NCBI GenBank assembly: GCA_022791315.1
Contig: JAAVYW010000036.1
Coordinates: forward strand, 1 to 53,720
From: Oscillospiraceae bacterium
Lineage (GTDB): Bacteria > Bacillota > Clostridia > Oscillospirales > Ruminococcaceae
Direction: 5' to 3'
DNA: 53,720 nt
Under the pieces are notes generated by a model that ran no database searches, was not told where the DNA came from, and was given only the letters and a program-made list of their open reading frames with translations. Within the stretch, counting starts at the first letter, position 1. Every line of letters starts with the position of its first letter. The position numbers and the translations under genes were made by a program. This document shows, piece after piece, positions 7,481 to 15,994 of the stretch.

Positions 7481-8038
7481 ATGATTCGGCCAATTGGAAC
7501 ACAGGCAATGGAGACTTCCCGGCTGGTGCTGCGCCGGTTTGCGAAAGAGGATGGGGCGGCTGTCTACCGGGGCTACGCCAGCGACCCTCAGGTGTGCCGC
7601 TATCTCTCCTGGAATTCCCATGAGGAGGCGGCAGTATCACAGAAAATTGTGGACTACTGGGTGAGGCAATACGACGACCCCTACTGTTTTCGCTGGGCCA
7701 TTGTGATGAAGCGGGAGGACATCCTCATCGGCGGCATCGACGTGGTGGAGCTGGACAGGGAGGCCGGGGAGGGCATTATCGGCTACTGCATCGGCCAGGG
7801 TTACTGGGGCAGGGGCATTACCTCGGAGGCGCTGCACGCCATGCTGGTCTACCTCTTTACCCAGGCGGGGTTCTCCCGCATCCGCGCCCGGCACGACTCC
7901 CGCAACCCGGCTTCGGGCTCGGTGCTCTTAAAAAACGGGTTCCAGTTTGTGCGGGAGGAGCAGGTCATCGGCAAGGAAGGGGAGCCTGTCACCTGCCGGT
8001 GGTATGAAATCAATCAATCGGAGTTTGGAGCGATATAA
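7481..8038 (+). CDS. GNAT-family N-acetyltransferase (RimJ/RimL type)
   Basis: A 185-residue acetyltransferase_3-type GNAT protein. The N-terminal METSRLVLRRF is the usual opening of RimJ/RimL-like enzymes, and the acetyl-CoA pyrophosphate loop is Q-G-Y-W-G-R-G at about residues 104-110. NPASGSVLLKNGF near residue 145 matches the family's N-x-x-S-x-x-V/L-x-x-K-x-G-F signature. It acetylates an amino group of a protein N-terminus or small molecule; the target is unknown. AAAGGGGG stands before ATG 7481. The stop TAA overlaps the next gene's ATG by one base (TAATG), so the two are translationally coupled. Confidence 0.88.
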   Translation: MIRPIGTQAMETSRLVLRRFAKEDGAAVYRGYASDPQVCRYLSWNSHEEAAVSQKIVDYWVRQYDDPYCFRWAIVMKREDILIGGIDVVELDREAGEGIIGYCIGQGYWGRGITSEALHAMLVYLFTQAGFSRIRARHDSRNPASGSVLLKNGFQFVREEQVIGKEGEPVTCRWYEINQSEFGAI

Positions 8039-8655
8039 TGCAAGTGGAGAGAATGTGCCTGGGGCCGCTGGAGGCCTGCTGCTACCTGGTATATGACGGG
8101 GACAAAAACGCCGTGGTGCTGGACCCGGGAGAGGAGCCGGGCCGGGTGGCCGGCCGGCTGGAAGAGCTGGGGCTGGGCTTGCAGGCGATTTTGCTGACCC
8201 ACGGGCACTTTGACCATGTGGGCGGGGTGAACCGTTTGGCGGATCGCTTTGCCGTGCCGGTGTATGCCGGGGCGGGGGAGGAAGGGCTGCTGGCTGCGCC
8301 GGTCTCCCTCTTCCCCGGGCTACGGGCTGCGGACGAGCGGCCCATTGGCTGGGAAAGGCTGCTGGAAGAGGGGGAACGGCTCACCTTTGGGGCGCTTGAA
8401 TTTGAAGTGCTGGCGACACCGGGGCACACGCCGGGCGGGGTGTGCTACCGCTGCGGGGAGGCCCTCTTTACCGGGGACACCCTCTTTGCCGCGGGCGTGG
8501 GGCGCACAGACCTGCCCGGCGGCGATGGGGCGGCTCTGGAGCGCTCCCTGGAAAAACTGGCGGCGTTGGAGGGCGGCCTGACGGTGTATCCCGGGCACGG
8601 GCCGGCCACGACCCTGGAGCGGGAGCGGAGGGGCAACCCCTATTTGAGAGGGTAG
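8038..8655 (+). CDS. glyoxalase II-like MBL-fold hydrolase
   Basis: A 205-residue metallo-beta-lactamase-fold hydrolase. The metal motif T-H-G-H-F-D-H lies at about residues 55-60, with further ligands in ATPGHTPGG, FTGDTLF and YPGHGP. This pattern and size are those of the YqgX/YcbL group of hydroxyacylglutathione-hydrolase-like enzymes, which hydrolyse thioesters or related bonds with two metal ions. The ATG overlaps the acetyltransferase stop codon, showing cotranslation. The protein is cytoplasmic. It stands just before hemZ, as YqgX-type hydrolases do in several Clostridia (recalled, not checked). Confidence 0.88.
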   Translation: MQVERMCLGPLEACCYLVYDGDKNAVVLDPGEEPGRVAGRLEELGLGLQAILLTHGHFDHVGGVNRLADRFAVPVYAGAGEEGLLAAPVSLFPGLRAADERPIGWERLLEEGERLTFGALEFEVLATPGHTPGGVCYRCGEALFTGDTLFAAGVGRTDLPGGDGAALERSLEKLAALEGGLTVYPGHGPATTLERERRGNPYLRG

Positions 8656-8670
8656 GAGGACAGAGGGCCG

Positions 8671-8793
8671 GTGAAGCTGGCTTTTGCCCCAAAGGGGAAG
8701 AAAAAGAGCGGGGCGCCTGCCAAGGGCCAGCATGTGCTGGGCTTTGAAGGGCGGGGCCTGAAAAAGGAATTTGCTTATGACACTATACCTTGA
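8671..8793 (+). CDS. possible 40-residue basic small protein
   Basis: A GTG-started ORF of 40 codons with AGGAGG 11 bases upstream, overlapping the first 17 bases of hemZ in another frame. The product is lysine- and glycine-rich (it begins VKLAFAPKGKKK). Without it, the 121-base gap between two tightly packed genes has no function. There is no family I know, so it may equally be leader sequence. Confidence 0.25.
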   Translation: MKLAFAPKGKKKSGAPAKGQHVLGFEGRGLKKEFAYDTIP

Positions 8794-10255
8794 CGACCAT
8801 ACTTACCGGTATGAACTGGAAAATTTGTGCCGGGCCCTGTTTGCGCCGGAAGAAGTCCGGGTGGAGGAGGGCGCGCCCCCGCAGGGGGAGAACTACATCT
8901 ATGCCGGGGCCGGGGAGGCAGGCGGGGAAATGGCGCTGACCGTGGCGGCCAGCCTGGGCGGGGATTTTGTCCGCCGGAAGGAGCGGCTGCGGCCCGACCC
9001 GAGAGAGGGCAAGAGCCAGTGCGAGCACGCCCTGGGGCGGATGCTCTACCGGATTGTGGGGGAGAGCACCGGGCGGCAGCTGCCCTGGGGTATCCTCACC
9101 GGGGTGCGGCCCGCCAAACTCATCGAGCGCTATGAGACCCTAGGCTACACGGAGCCGGAAATCCAAAGGGCCTTTATCCAAGACCTGTTTGTGGCGCCGG
9201 AGAAATACGAGCTCTGCCGGGATACCTCCTACCGGGAACGGGAGATTATCGCCCTGTCGGGGCCCAAGTCCTATAGCCTCTATGTCTCCATCCCCTTTTG
9301 CCCCACCAGGTGCCGATACTGTTCCTTTGTCTCCCAGGCAACCGACCGGGAACGCGGCCTGATTCCCGCCTATGTGGAGGCGTTGGAGGAGGAGATTGCC
9401 CTCACCGGGGAAATCGCGGCAGGGCTGGGGCTAAAGCTGGAGACGGTGTATTTTGGCGGGGGCACCCCCACCACCCTCTCGGCGGAGCAGCTGGGGCGGC
9501 TGCTGGACAGGGTGGAGCGCTGTTTTGACCTGGGCGGCCTTCGGGAATTCACCGTGGAGGCGGGGCGGCCCGACACCATCACGGCGGAAAAGCTGGCGGC
9601 GCTAAAGGCGGGGCCGGTGAGCCGCATTAGCATCAACCCCCAGGCGCTTACCGACGAGGTGCTGCGCACTATTGGACGGGGACACACGGTGGAGCAGTTC
9701 TTCAAGAGCTTTGCCCTGGCCCGGAAGATGGGATTTGACAACATCAACACCGACGTGATTGCCGGGCTGGAGGGGGACAGCCTCTCCGGGTTCCAGGGCA
9801 CGATTGACGGGCTCATTGGGCTGGGGGCGGAGAATATCACGGTGCACACCCTCTCCATCAAGCGGTCCAGCACCTTGCGGCAGGACAGGGGGGAGGCCCC
9901 GCTGCCGGGGGAGAGCCAGGCGGCCCAGATGGTGCGCTATGCTGCAGGGCGGCTGCGGGAAGAGGGCTACCTGCCCTACTACCTCTACCGGCAGAAAAAC
10001 ATGCTGGACAACCTGGAAAACGTGGGATACACCCGTCCGGGGTTTGACGGGCTGTATAACGTGTACATCATGGACGAGACCCACAGCATCCTGGCGGTGG
10101 GGGCAGGGGCCAGCACCAAGCTGCGGCAGCCGGGGGGCAGCCGCATTGAGCGGGTGTTTAACTACAAATATCCGCTGGATTACTTAAAAAGTTTTGAAGA
10201 AATGAAGAAAAGGAAATGGCAGGTTCGTGATTTTTATGAGAGATATATGGTATAA
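8777..10255 (+). CDS. hemZ: radical SAM coproporphyrinogen III dehydrogenase-like HemZ
   Basis: A 492-residue protein of the HemN/HemZ radical SAM family. The iron-sulfur motif CxxxCxxC is C175-P-T-R-C179-R-Y-C182, preceded by the long N-terminal extension of about 160 residues that distinguishes HemZ from HemN. SAM-binding elements follow: YFGGGTPT near 220, and ISINPQ and HTVEQF further on. HemZ oxidatively decarboxylates coproporphyrinogen III, or a related substrate, without oxygen; the true role in fermenters lacking full heme synthesis is unsure. The start ATG 8777 has AAGGA eight bases before it; an upstream TTG at 8771 is too close. The 3' end overlaps the nucleoside kinase by 20 bases. 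Confidence 0.9.
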   Translation: MTLYLDDHTYRYELENLCRALFAPEEVRVEEGAPPQGENYIYAGAGEAGGEMALTVAASLGGDFVRRKERLRPDPREGKSQCEHALGRMLYRIVGESTGRQLPWGILTGVRPAKLIERYETLGYTEPEIQRAFIQDLFVAPEKYELCRDTSYREREIIALSGPKSYSLYVSIPFCPTRCRYCSFVSQATDRERGLIPAYVEALEEEIALTGEIAAGLGLKLETVYFGGGTPTTLSAEQLGRLLDRVERCFDLGGLREFTVEAGRPDTITAEKLAALKAGPVSRISINPQALTDEVLRTIGRGHTVEQFFKSFALARKMGFDNINTDVIAGLEGDSLSGFQGTIDGLIGLGAENITVHTLSIKRSSTLRQDRGEAPLPGESQAAQMVRYAAGRLREEGYLPYYLYRQKNMLDNLENVGYTRPGFDGLYNVYIMDETHSILAVGAGASTKLRQPGGSRIERVFNYKYPLDYLKSFEEMKKRKWQVRDFYERYMV

Positions 10256-11171
10256 GGAAATCGTGGACATAGGAAAAATTAACGAGCGTGTGCAGCGCAG
10301 CCCTGGGGAACTGATTTGGGACAGCGAACAGTATTACCGCGACCAGATTGAGGCCATTGCGGGGCGCATTGCCGGGGATACGGAGCACTGCCGCCTGATT
10401 TTGCTCACCGGGCCCTCGGCCTCGGGCAAGACCACCTCGGCGAAGCTGCTCAGTGAGCGGCTGGAGGAGCGCAGGGTGAAGACCCATGTGGTCTCCTTTG
10501 ACAATTTCTTCCTCAACCGGGACCAGGTGAAGCTGCTGCCCGACGGGCGCCCTGACTTTGAGGCGGTGGAGGCGATGGACATTCCCCTCATCCACCAGTG
10601 CTTTACCAACCTGCTGCTGGAGGGGGAGTGCCAGATTCCCATCTTTGATTTCCATACCGGGAAGCGGCGGGAGGAGGCTATCCCCTTGCAGGCCGGGCCA
10701 AAGGACGTGGTGATTGCCGAGGGCATCCACGCGCTCAACCCGGTGATGCTGCCCCCTGAATTGCAGGACAACAGCTTTAAAATCTACGCCTGCGTACAGC
10801 GGGAATTTGCCAAAGAGGGGGAGGTGGCTGTTACCTCCAAGCAGGTGCGGTTCCTGCGGCGGATTCTGCGGGACTACTACCACCGTGGCGCCAGCCCGGA
10901 ATACACCATGTTTCTCTGGGACAATGTGTGTTTGGGGGAGGAGAAGTACATCAAGCCCTTTAAACAGTATGCCGACGTGATTTTGGACACCATGCACGAC
11001 TACGAGGTGTGCGTGGTAAAAGACTGCCTGCGCTTTGTGCTGCACAGGACCAAGAAGCGGGAGGAGAACGAGGAGGCGTTGGCCATGCTCAAGAGGTGTT
11101 TGGACCACTTCTGCGGGCTGGGGAAGGGCGCTGTGCCCGAAAACTCTATGTTGCAGGAGTTTGTGGGCTGA
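10236..11171 (+). CDS. uridine kinase-like nucleoside kinase
   Basis: A 311-residue P-loop kinase of the uridine kinase/phosphoribulokinase family. The Walker A is GPSASGKTT near residue 63, the substrate-loop DNFFLNRD follows at about 90, and IFDFHTGKR plus the AEGIHALNP segment match uridine-cytidine kinases. The N-terminal third (IVDIGKINERV) is the short extension common in clostridial nucleoside kinases. It phosphorylates a nucleoside, probably uridine or cytidine, for salvage. Start choice is uncertain: ATG 10236 overlaps hemZ with only a weak GGCAGG upstream, and GTG 10227 is the alternative. Downstream lies a GC-rich hairpin (GCGGCC/GGCCGC, 11183-11199) and then the zinc-ribbon gene. 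Confidence 0.85.
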   Translation: MRDIWYKEIVDIGKINERVQRSPGELIWDSEQYYRDQIEAIAGRIAGDTEHCRLILLTGPSASGKTTSAKLLSERLEERRVKTHVVSFDNFFLNRDQVKLLPDGRPDFEAVEAMDIPLIHQCFTNLLLEGECQIPIFDFHTGKRREEAIPLQAGPKDVVIAEGIHALNPVMLPPELQDNSFKIYACVQREFAKEGEVAVTSKQVRFLRRILRDYYHRGASPEYTMFLWDNVCLGEEKYIKPFKQYADVILDTMHDYEVCVVKDCLRFVLHRTKKREENEEALAMLKRCLDHFCGLGKGAVPENSMLQEFVG

Positions 11172-11257
11172 TGACGGCAGTGCGGCCGCTTTGGCCGCTG
11201 CTATACAGGCTGCCCCGCTGACGGGCGGCCAAGACAAAGGGAAAGGGAGAGATAACA

Positions 11258-11785
11258 ATGGGATTTGTGGACGAACTGCTGGATAAGGCAAAATATGTGG
11301 CTGCCAAGGCCGGAGAAAAGACCAACGAGCTGGTGGAGGTTTCCCGCCTGAAACTGGCCTGCGTGGGGCTCAACACCAACCTGGAAAAGCAGTACCAGAA
11401 GCTGGGGCATATTGTCTATGACATGGTGAAGAGCGAGGAGAACAACGAGGAAGCTGTTTTCCAGTGCGTGGACGAGATTGACCAGATTATGGCGGAGATG
11501 CAGGAAATCAACGGCAAAATTGACGAGATGAAGGGCAATATCTGCCCCACCTGCAAAAAGGTGAACCCGGAAGGCGCTGTGTACTGCTGCTTCTGCGGCG
11601 GCGCGCTGAAAACGGAAAAGCCCTGTGACGAGCCCTGCGAGGAGGAGGCCCCCTGTGAAGAGGCCCCCTGCGAATGCGGCGAGGACTGCGGCTGCCCCTG
11701 CGAAGAGGAGGCCCCTTGTGAGGAGACCTGCTGCTGTTGCGGGGAAGAGGCGGGAGAAGCACCTGCCGGAGAACATCAGGAATAA
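11258..11785 (+). CDS. zinc-ribbon protein with Cys/Glu-rich tail
   Basis: A 175-residue acidic cytoplasmic protein of unknown function. Residues 1-90 look helical (a probable coiled coil with EINGKIDEMKGN). A zinc ribbon follows, CPTC-x10-CCFC, near 96-111. The last 60 residues are a low-complexity tail of repeated P-C-D/E-E units (PCEEEAPCEE, CECGEDCGCPCEEE, CCCC) with about 15 cysteines among glutamates. The N-terminal region recalls small clostridial zinc-ribbon proteins encoded near housekeeping genes. The tail could bind metal or be redox-active; this is a guess. GGGAGAG precedes ATG 11258, and a terminator follows 16 bases after the stop. Confidence 0.75.
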   Translation: MGFVDELLDKAKYVAAKAGEKTNELVEVSRLKLACVGLNTNLEKQYQKLGHIVYDMVKSEENNEEAVFQCVDEIDQIMAEMQEINGKIDEMKGNICPTCKKVNPEGAVYCCFCGGALKTEKPCDEPCEEEAPCEEAPCECGEDCGCPCEEEAPCEETCCCCGEEAGEAPAGEHQE

Positions 11786-11800
11786 GCCCGTGAGAGACTG

Positions 11801-11842
11801 CCGGGGACAGAGCCCATGTGCCCTGCCCCCGGTTTTTCTTTT
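11801..11842 (+). terminator. intrinsic terminator upstream of punA
   Basis: CCGGGGACAG pairs with CTGCCCCCGG (11801-11832, one internal mismatch) and is followed by TTTTTCTTTT. It ends the zinc-ribbon transcript, but its foot is only 20 bases from the next start codon, so it could also act as an attenuator of punA. Confidence 0.8.
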
Positions 11843-11862
11843 GGAGAAAAGGAGGAAGCGAC

Positions 11863-12684
11863 ATGGCGTTTACGTATGAACAGTATGTGGAGAGCGCAGA
11901 GTATTTAAGGGAGAGACTGCCCTTCCTGCCGCGGGTGGGGGCAATCCTGGGGTCTGGGCTGGGGATATATGCCGAGAGCCTGGAGGAGAAGACGGTAATC
12001 CGGTATGAGGAGATTCCCCATTTTTGCCGCAGCACCAACGAGTCCCACGCGGGGGAGCTGGTGCTGGCCAAGGTGGGGGAAAACCCGGTGCTGATGATGT
12101 CGGGGCGTTTCCACTATTTTGAGGGGTACAGCCTGGAACAGGTGGTGTTCCCTGTGCGGGTGATGAAGCTGCTGGGGGTGGAGACGCTGGTTGTCACCAA
12201 CGCGGCGGGGGGGATTAACACCTCCTTTACCGAGGGGGATTTTATGCTCATTGACGACTATATCAAGCTGGTGGACGCCAGCCCCACCCGGGGAGAGAAC
12301 CTGCCCCAATTTGGGCCCCGGTTCTTTGACATGGGCAACGCCTATGACCGGGAGCTGCGGGCAAAGGCGGAGGAGGTGGCAAAGGGGCTGGCTATTTCCC
12401 TGCGGCACGGGGTCTATGCCTGGATGGGGGGGCCACAGTTTGAGACGCCGGCGGAAATCCGGATGCTGCGCACCCTGGGGGCCGATGCGGTGGGGATGTC
12501 CACCGTGCCGGAGACCATTGCAGCCAACCACTGTGGAATAAGGGTACTGGGGCTCTCCTGCATCACCAACATGGCGGCGGGGATAAAGGATGAGGTGCTC
12601 AGTGACGAGGATGTGGTGAAGACGGCGGGGAAGGTATCGGCCCGGCTGGTAAAGCTGATGGACGGAATTTTGAGGGGGATATAG
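11863..12684 (+). CDS. punA: purine-nucleoside phosphorylase
   Basis: A 273-residue trimeric-type (PNP/MTAP family) purine nucleoside phosphorylase, which cleaves inosine or guanosine with phosphate to the free base and ribose-1-phosphate. Phosphate-binding GSGLG at 30-34, GRFHYFEGY near 83 and the base-site signature VVTNAAGGIN near 108 are intact. MGGPQFETPAEIR and SCITNMAAG follow in the expected order. The length is normal. ATG 11863 has AGGAGG at seven bases; the frame stays open 15 codons upstream without a site. It is followed by the MTA/SAH-type deaminase, a salvage pairing seen in many Clostridia. Confidence 0.93.
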   Translation: MAFTYEQYVESAEYLRERLPFLPRVGAILGSGLGIYAESLEEKTVIRYEEIPHFCRSTNESHAGELVLAKVGENPVLMMSGRFHYFEGYSLEQVVFPVRVMKLLGVETLVVTNAAGGINTSFTEGDFMLIDDYIKLVDASPTRGENLPQFGPRFFDMGNAYDRELRAKAEEVAKGLAISLRHGVYAWMGGPQFETPAEIRMLRTLGADAVGMSTVPETIAANHCGIRVLGLSCITNMAAGIKDEVLSDEDVVKTAGKVSARLVKLMDGILRGI

Positions 12685-12857
12685 GGGATTCACCCCTTTC
12701 CCGAAGGGCGCGCGAAATAGGATGCGCCGCCCGGGTGAAAGGGGAATCCCTGCGATAGGCCCGAGAGGGGAAGGACGCCCCAGGATTGTGCCGCAGGCCA
12801 TGATTCTGGGGCGGTTTCATCGGCCTTTTGGGAGCCCAAAAGGGAAGGAGGATGGAT
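12685..12857 (+). other. highly structured spacer between punA and mtaD
   Basis: Directly after the punA stop lies a long imperfect hairpin: GGGATT (12685-12690) with AATCCC (12745-12750), a 2-base bulge, then CCCCTTTC (12693-12700) with GAAAGGGG (12737-12744), and an inner GC stem. A second element, CGCCCCAG/CTGGGGCG, lies near 12775-12815. A third, CCTTTTGGG-ag-CCCAAAAGG (12824-12843), ends four bases before the mtaD ribosome site. None has a U-run, so these are not standard terminators. They could be a processing site, a cis-regulatory RNA or a REP-like palindrome. Confidence 0.55.
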
Positions 12858-14138
12858 ATGCTTTTTTGCAATATTAGGTATGTGGACGAGGATTTTGTGC
12901 TGCGGGAAAACGGTTTTTTGGGCATAGAGGAGGACAAGGTGGAATATATTGGAGCAGTGCCTCCGGAAAAGGACTACGGGCGGCAGATAGACGGCAGGGA
13001 CCTGCTGGCGCTGCCGGGGCTTGTGAATGCGCACTGCCACGTGCCCATGGTGCTGATGCGGGGGTACGGGGAGGGGCTTCCCCTGCACCGCTGGCTGAGG
13101 GAGCGGATTTTTCCCTTTGAGGCCAAGATGGAGGAGAGCCATTTTTACTATGGCGCGCTCCTGGGGATTGGCGAGATGCTCTCCCACGGCATCACCTCCT
13201 TTAGCGACATGTATCTCCATGTGCCCGCTGTGGCCAGGGCGGCCTGGGAATCCGGGATACGGGCCAATATTGGGTTTGGCGTGGCAGGGGAGGACGTGAA
13301 GGGGCAGTGCCGCCTGGCGGCCGAGGGGGCCAGGCGCATCCGGGAGCTGGGAAGCGACCGGCTGCGGGCCGACTACTGCCTCCATGCGGAGTATACCAGC
13401 AGCCCGGCCCTGGTGGAGGCACTGCTGGACGCGGCGCAGGAGACGCCGGAGGCGGTTTTCCAGGTGCATCTCTCGGAGACGGAACAGGAGCACCGGGAGG
13501 GGATTGGGCGGCGGGGGATGACGCCGGCGGCCTATCTGGACTCCCTGGGCTTCTTTGGGCACAAGACAGTTGCCGCCCACTGTGTTTGGCTGGAGGAGGG
13601 GGACATGGAGCTGCTGAGGGACCGGGGGGTGAGCGTGGCCCACTGCCCCAAGAGCAACCTAAAGCTGGGCAGCGGCGTGGCGCCGGTGAAAAAACTGCTG
13701 GAAAAGGGGGTTAATGTGTGCGTGGCAACCGACGGGGCAGCCTCCAACAACACGTTGGATATGCTGGACGAGGGGAAAGTGGCGGCACTGCTGCTAAAGG
13801 GCGCCAACCTGGACCCCACGCTGGGGACACCAGGGGAGATGCTGCGCATGATGACCCGCAATGGCGCACTGGCCCAGGGGCGGGGGAATACCGGGCTCAT
13901 CAAAGTGGGGTATCAGGCGGATTTGGCGGTCTTTTCCATGGAGAGGGCCCACTGGCACCCGCTGGGCGACCCGCTGGCTGCGCTGCTCTTTGCAGCGAAC
14001 AGCGGCGATGTGGCGATGACTGTGGTGGGCGGGAAGGTGCTCTATGAAAACGGGACATTTCCCACGCTGGACATGGAGCGGGTGAAGTTTGAGGCCAAGC
14101 GGGCGAGGGACCAGGTGCTGGCCGCTTTGGCGCTTTAG
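12858..14138 (+). CDS. mtaD: MTA/SAH-type amidohydrolase deaminase
   Basis: A 426-residue metal-dependent amidohydrolase of the 5-methylthioadenosine/S-adenosylhomocysteine deaminase family. It carries the metal pair H59-C-H61 in GLVNAHCH, the RGYGEGLPLHRWL segment after it, the third His in HLSETEQEH, the fourth in AAHCVW and the catalytic Asp in ATDGAASNN. These enzymes deaminate adenosine derivatives to inosine derivatives, and the neighbouring phosphorylase could split the product. The start ATG 12858 lies six bases after GGAGG; an ATG at 12852 overlaps the site. Other amidohydrolases of the same subtype act on related aminopurines, so the exact substrate is open. Confidence 0.88.
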   Translation: MLFCNIRYVDEDFVLRENGFLGIEEDKVEYIGAVPPEKDYGRQIDGRDLLALPGLVNAHCHVPMVLMRGYGEGLPLHRWLRERIFPFEAKMEESHFYYGALLGIGEMLSHGITSFSDMYLHVPAVARAAWESGIRANIGFGVAGEDVKGQCRLAAEGARRIRELGSDRLRADYCLHAEYTSSPALVEALLDAAQETPEAVFQVHLSETEQEHREGIGRRGMTPAAYLDSLGFFGHKTVAAHCVWLEEGDMELLRDRGVSVAHCPKSNLKLGSGVAPVKKLLEKGVNVCVATDGAASNNTLDMLDEGKVAALLLKGANLDPTLGTPGEMLRMMTRNGALAQGRGNTGLIKVGYQADLAVFSMERAHWHPLGDPLAALLFAANSGDVAMTVVGGKVLYENGTFPTLDMERVKFEAKRARDQVLAALAL

Positions 14139-14191
14139 GAGGCTCCCCGGGGACGGGGCAAAAATCGGGCAGGGAAGGCGGAGGAGAGCAG

Positions 14192-15925
14192 GTGCGGAAA
14201 CGGCAGAGCTTTTTGCAGGGGGCGCTAATCCTCATGGCCGCCACGGTGGCGGTGAAACTGGTGGGGGCGCTCTTTAAAATCCCGTTGAGCAACGCGCTGG
14301 GCGGAGAGGGGATGGGGTATTTCAACACGGCCTATGGGCTCTTTGCGCCCATCTATGCCCTCTCGGTTTCCGGGTTCCCGGTGGCGGTATCCAGGATGGT
14401 GGCGGAGCAGGGGGAACGGGGACGGTTTCGGGACATCCGACGGGTGCTCAAGGTGTCCTTTTGGCTCTTTTTGCTCACGGGGCTGCTGGGCCTTGCGGTG
14501 ATGCTGGTGGGGGCGAGGCCCTTTGTGGCATTGGTGGGGAACGCAGGGGCCCTGCCTGCAGTGCTGGCCATTGCCCCCGCTGTGTTTTTCGGCTGCCTGA
14601 TGTCGGCCTACCGGGGATATTACAACGGGCTGCGCAATATGACGCCTACGGCGGTGTCCCAAATCACGGAGGCTGTGGTGAAGCTGGGGCTCGGGCTTGG
14701 GCTGGGATACGCCGCCCTCTACTTTGCCGGGCGGGAGTACGGGGAGCGGGGGACCGTATTTGGCAGGGCGGCCGGGAGCGCGCTAGAGGCCCAGAGCTTC
14801 TCGCTGCAATATGCCGCTGCGGCAGCGGTGCTGGGCATCACGGTGAGCACCGCGGCGGGGCTGGTTTACCTGCTGCTGCGGCACAGAATAAGGGGGGACG
14901 GCATCACGAAAGCCGAGCTGGCCGCCAGCCCGGCCCCCATGCCGGGGGAGAAGGTGCTGAAGGCGCTGATTGCCATTGCGGTGCCGGTGTGTTTGGGGTC
15001 GCTGGTGACGAACCTCACCAGCCTGATTGACCTGGCCTCTATCATGAACCGGCTGGGGGAGGCTATCCGGCGGGATGGGGGGATGGTCTTTGCCATGTAC
15101 GAGGGGCTGCTGCCTGCGGGGATGGGGACGGGGGCACTGCCCAACTACCTCTACGGGGCCCAGAGCTTTGCCGTGAATGTGTTCAACCTGGTGCCCTCGC
15201 TGGCGGCGGCGCTGGGGGTGAGCGCCCTGCCCTCGGTGACAGCGGCCTGGACCCGGGGGAACCGGGCGGAGATTGGGCGCAGTGTGGAATCGGTGCTGCG
15301 GATTACGGCGCTGCTCTCTTTCCCGGCGGGGATTGGGCTGAGCGTGCTGGCAAAGCCGGTGCTGCTGCTGCTCTACGGCTCCCGGCCCCAGGAGGCCATG
15401 ATTGCCGCGCCGGTGCTGCGGCTGATGGGGATTGCGGCGATTTTGGTCTCCCTGAGCTCTACCATTGGCAGCATGCTCCAGGCAGTGGGGAGGCAGAGGC
15501 TTCCGGTGTACTTCATGCTCATCGGCGCAGGGGTGAAGTTGAGCCTCAATTTCTTCCTGGTGGCAATGCCCCAGGTGAATATCCAGGGGGCACCGGTGGG
15601 TTCCCTGTGCTGCTATAGCTGTATGGTGGTGCTGGGGGTAATCGGGCTGTGCCGGAGCACAGGGGTGCGGCTGCGGGTGGGGAGTGTCTTCCTGCGGCCG
15701 GGGGCGGCGGCGCTGCTGTGCGGCGGCGGGGCCTACGCGGCCTATGGGCTGCTGGACGGGCGCTGCCCGCTGGCGGTTTCGGTGGGGGGGAGCATTGCCT
15801 GCGGCGGGGTGATTTACCTGGTGGCGCTGGTTTTGCTCCGTGGCGTGGAAAAAAGCGACCTGATGATGCTGCCAAAAGGAGAAAAAATCGCCAAACTACT
15901 TGCAAAACACCGGCTAATCGGTTAA
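14192..15925 (+). CDS. SpoVB/MurJ-like lipid flippase (MOP superfamily)
   Basis: A 577-residue polytopic membrane protein with about 14 hydrophobic segments, of the polysaccharide-transport/MVF family. The N-terminal FLQGALILMAATVAVKLVGALFKIPL is split by the short loop typical of SpoVB and YabM, and GMGYFNTAY, YYNGLRNMTP and LPSVTAAWTRGN are family signatures. SpoVB is a cortex-synthesis protein in sporulation; relatives flip lipid II or other lipid-linked sugars. The position upstream of mazG-rqcP-yabP-yabQ-divIC-yabR corresponds to B. subtilis yabM. The GTG start at 14192 has GGAGG seven bases upstream. It is probably cotranscribed with mtaD and mazG. Confidence 0.88.
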   Translation: MRKRQSFLQGALILMAATVAVKLVGALFKIPLSNALGGEGMGYFNTAYGLFAPIYALSVSGFPVAVSRMVAEQGERGRFRDIRRVLKVSFWLFLLTGLLGLAVMLVGARPFVALVGNAGALPAVLAIAPAVFFGCLMSAYRGYYNGLRNMTPTAVSQITEAVVKLGLGLGLGYAALYFAGREYGERGTVFGRAAGSALEAQSFSLQYAAAAAVLGITVSTAAGLVYLLLRHRIRGDGITKAELAASPAPMPGEKVLKALIAIAVPVCLGSLVTNLTSLIDLASIMNRLGEAIRRDGGMVFAMYEGLLPAGMGTGALPNYLYGAQSFAVNVFNLVPSLAAALGVSALPSVTAAWTRGNRAEIGRSVESVLRITALLSFPAGIGLSVLAKPVLLLLYGSRPQEAMIAAPVLRLMGIAAILVSLSSTIGSMLQAVGRQRLPVYFMLIGAGVKLSLNFFLVAMPQVNIQGAPVGSLCCYSCMVVLGVIGLCRSTGVRLRVGSVFLRPGAAALLCGGGAYAAYGLLDGRCPLAVSVGGSIACGGVIYLVALVLLRGVEKSDLMMLPKGEKIAKLLAKHRLIG

Positions 15926-15994
15926 TATATATCTGTTCGTTCTATTTTCCCGCCAGTTGCGGCGGAGAAAGGCCTTGAGAGGAAGGAAATGCGG

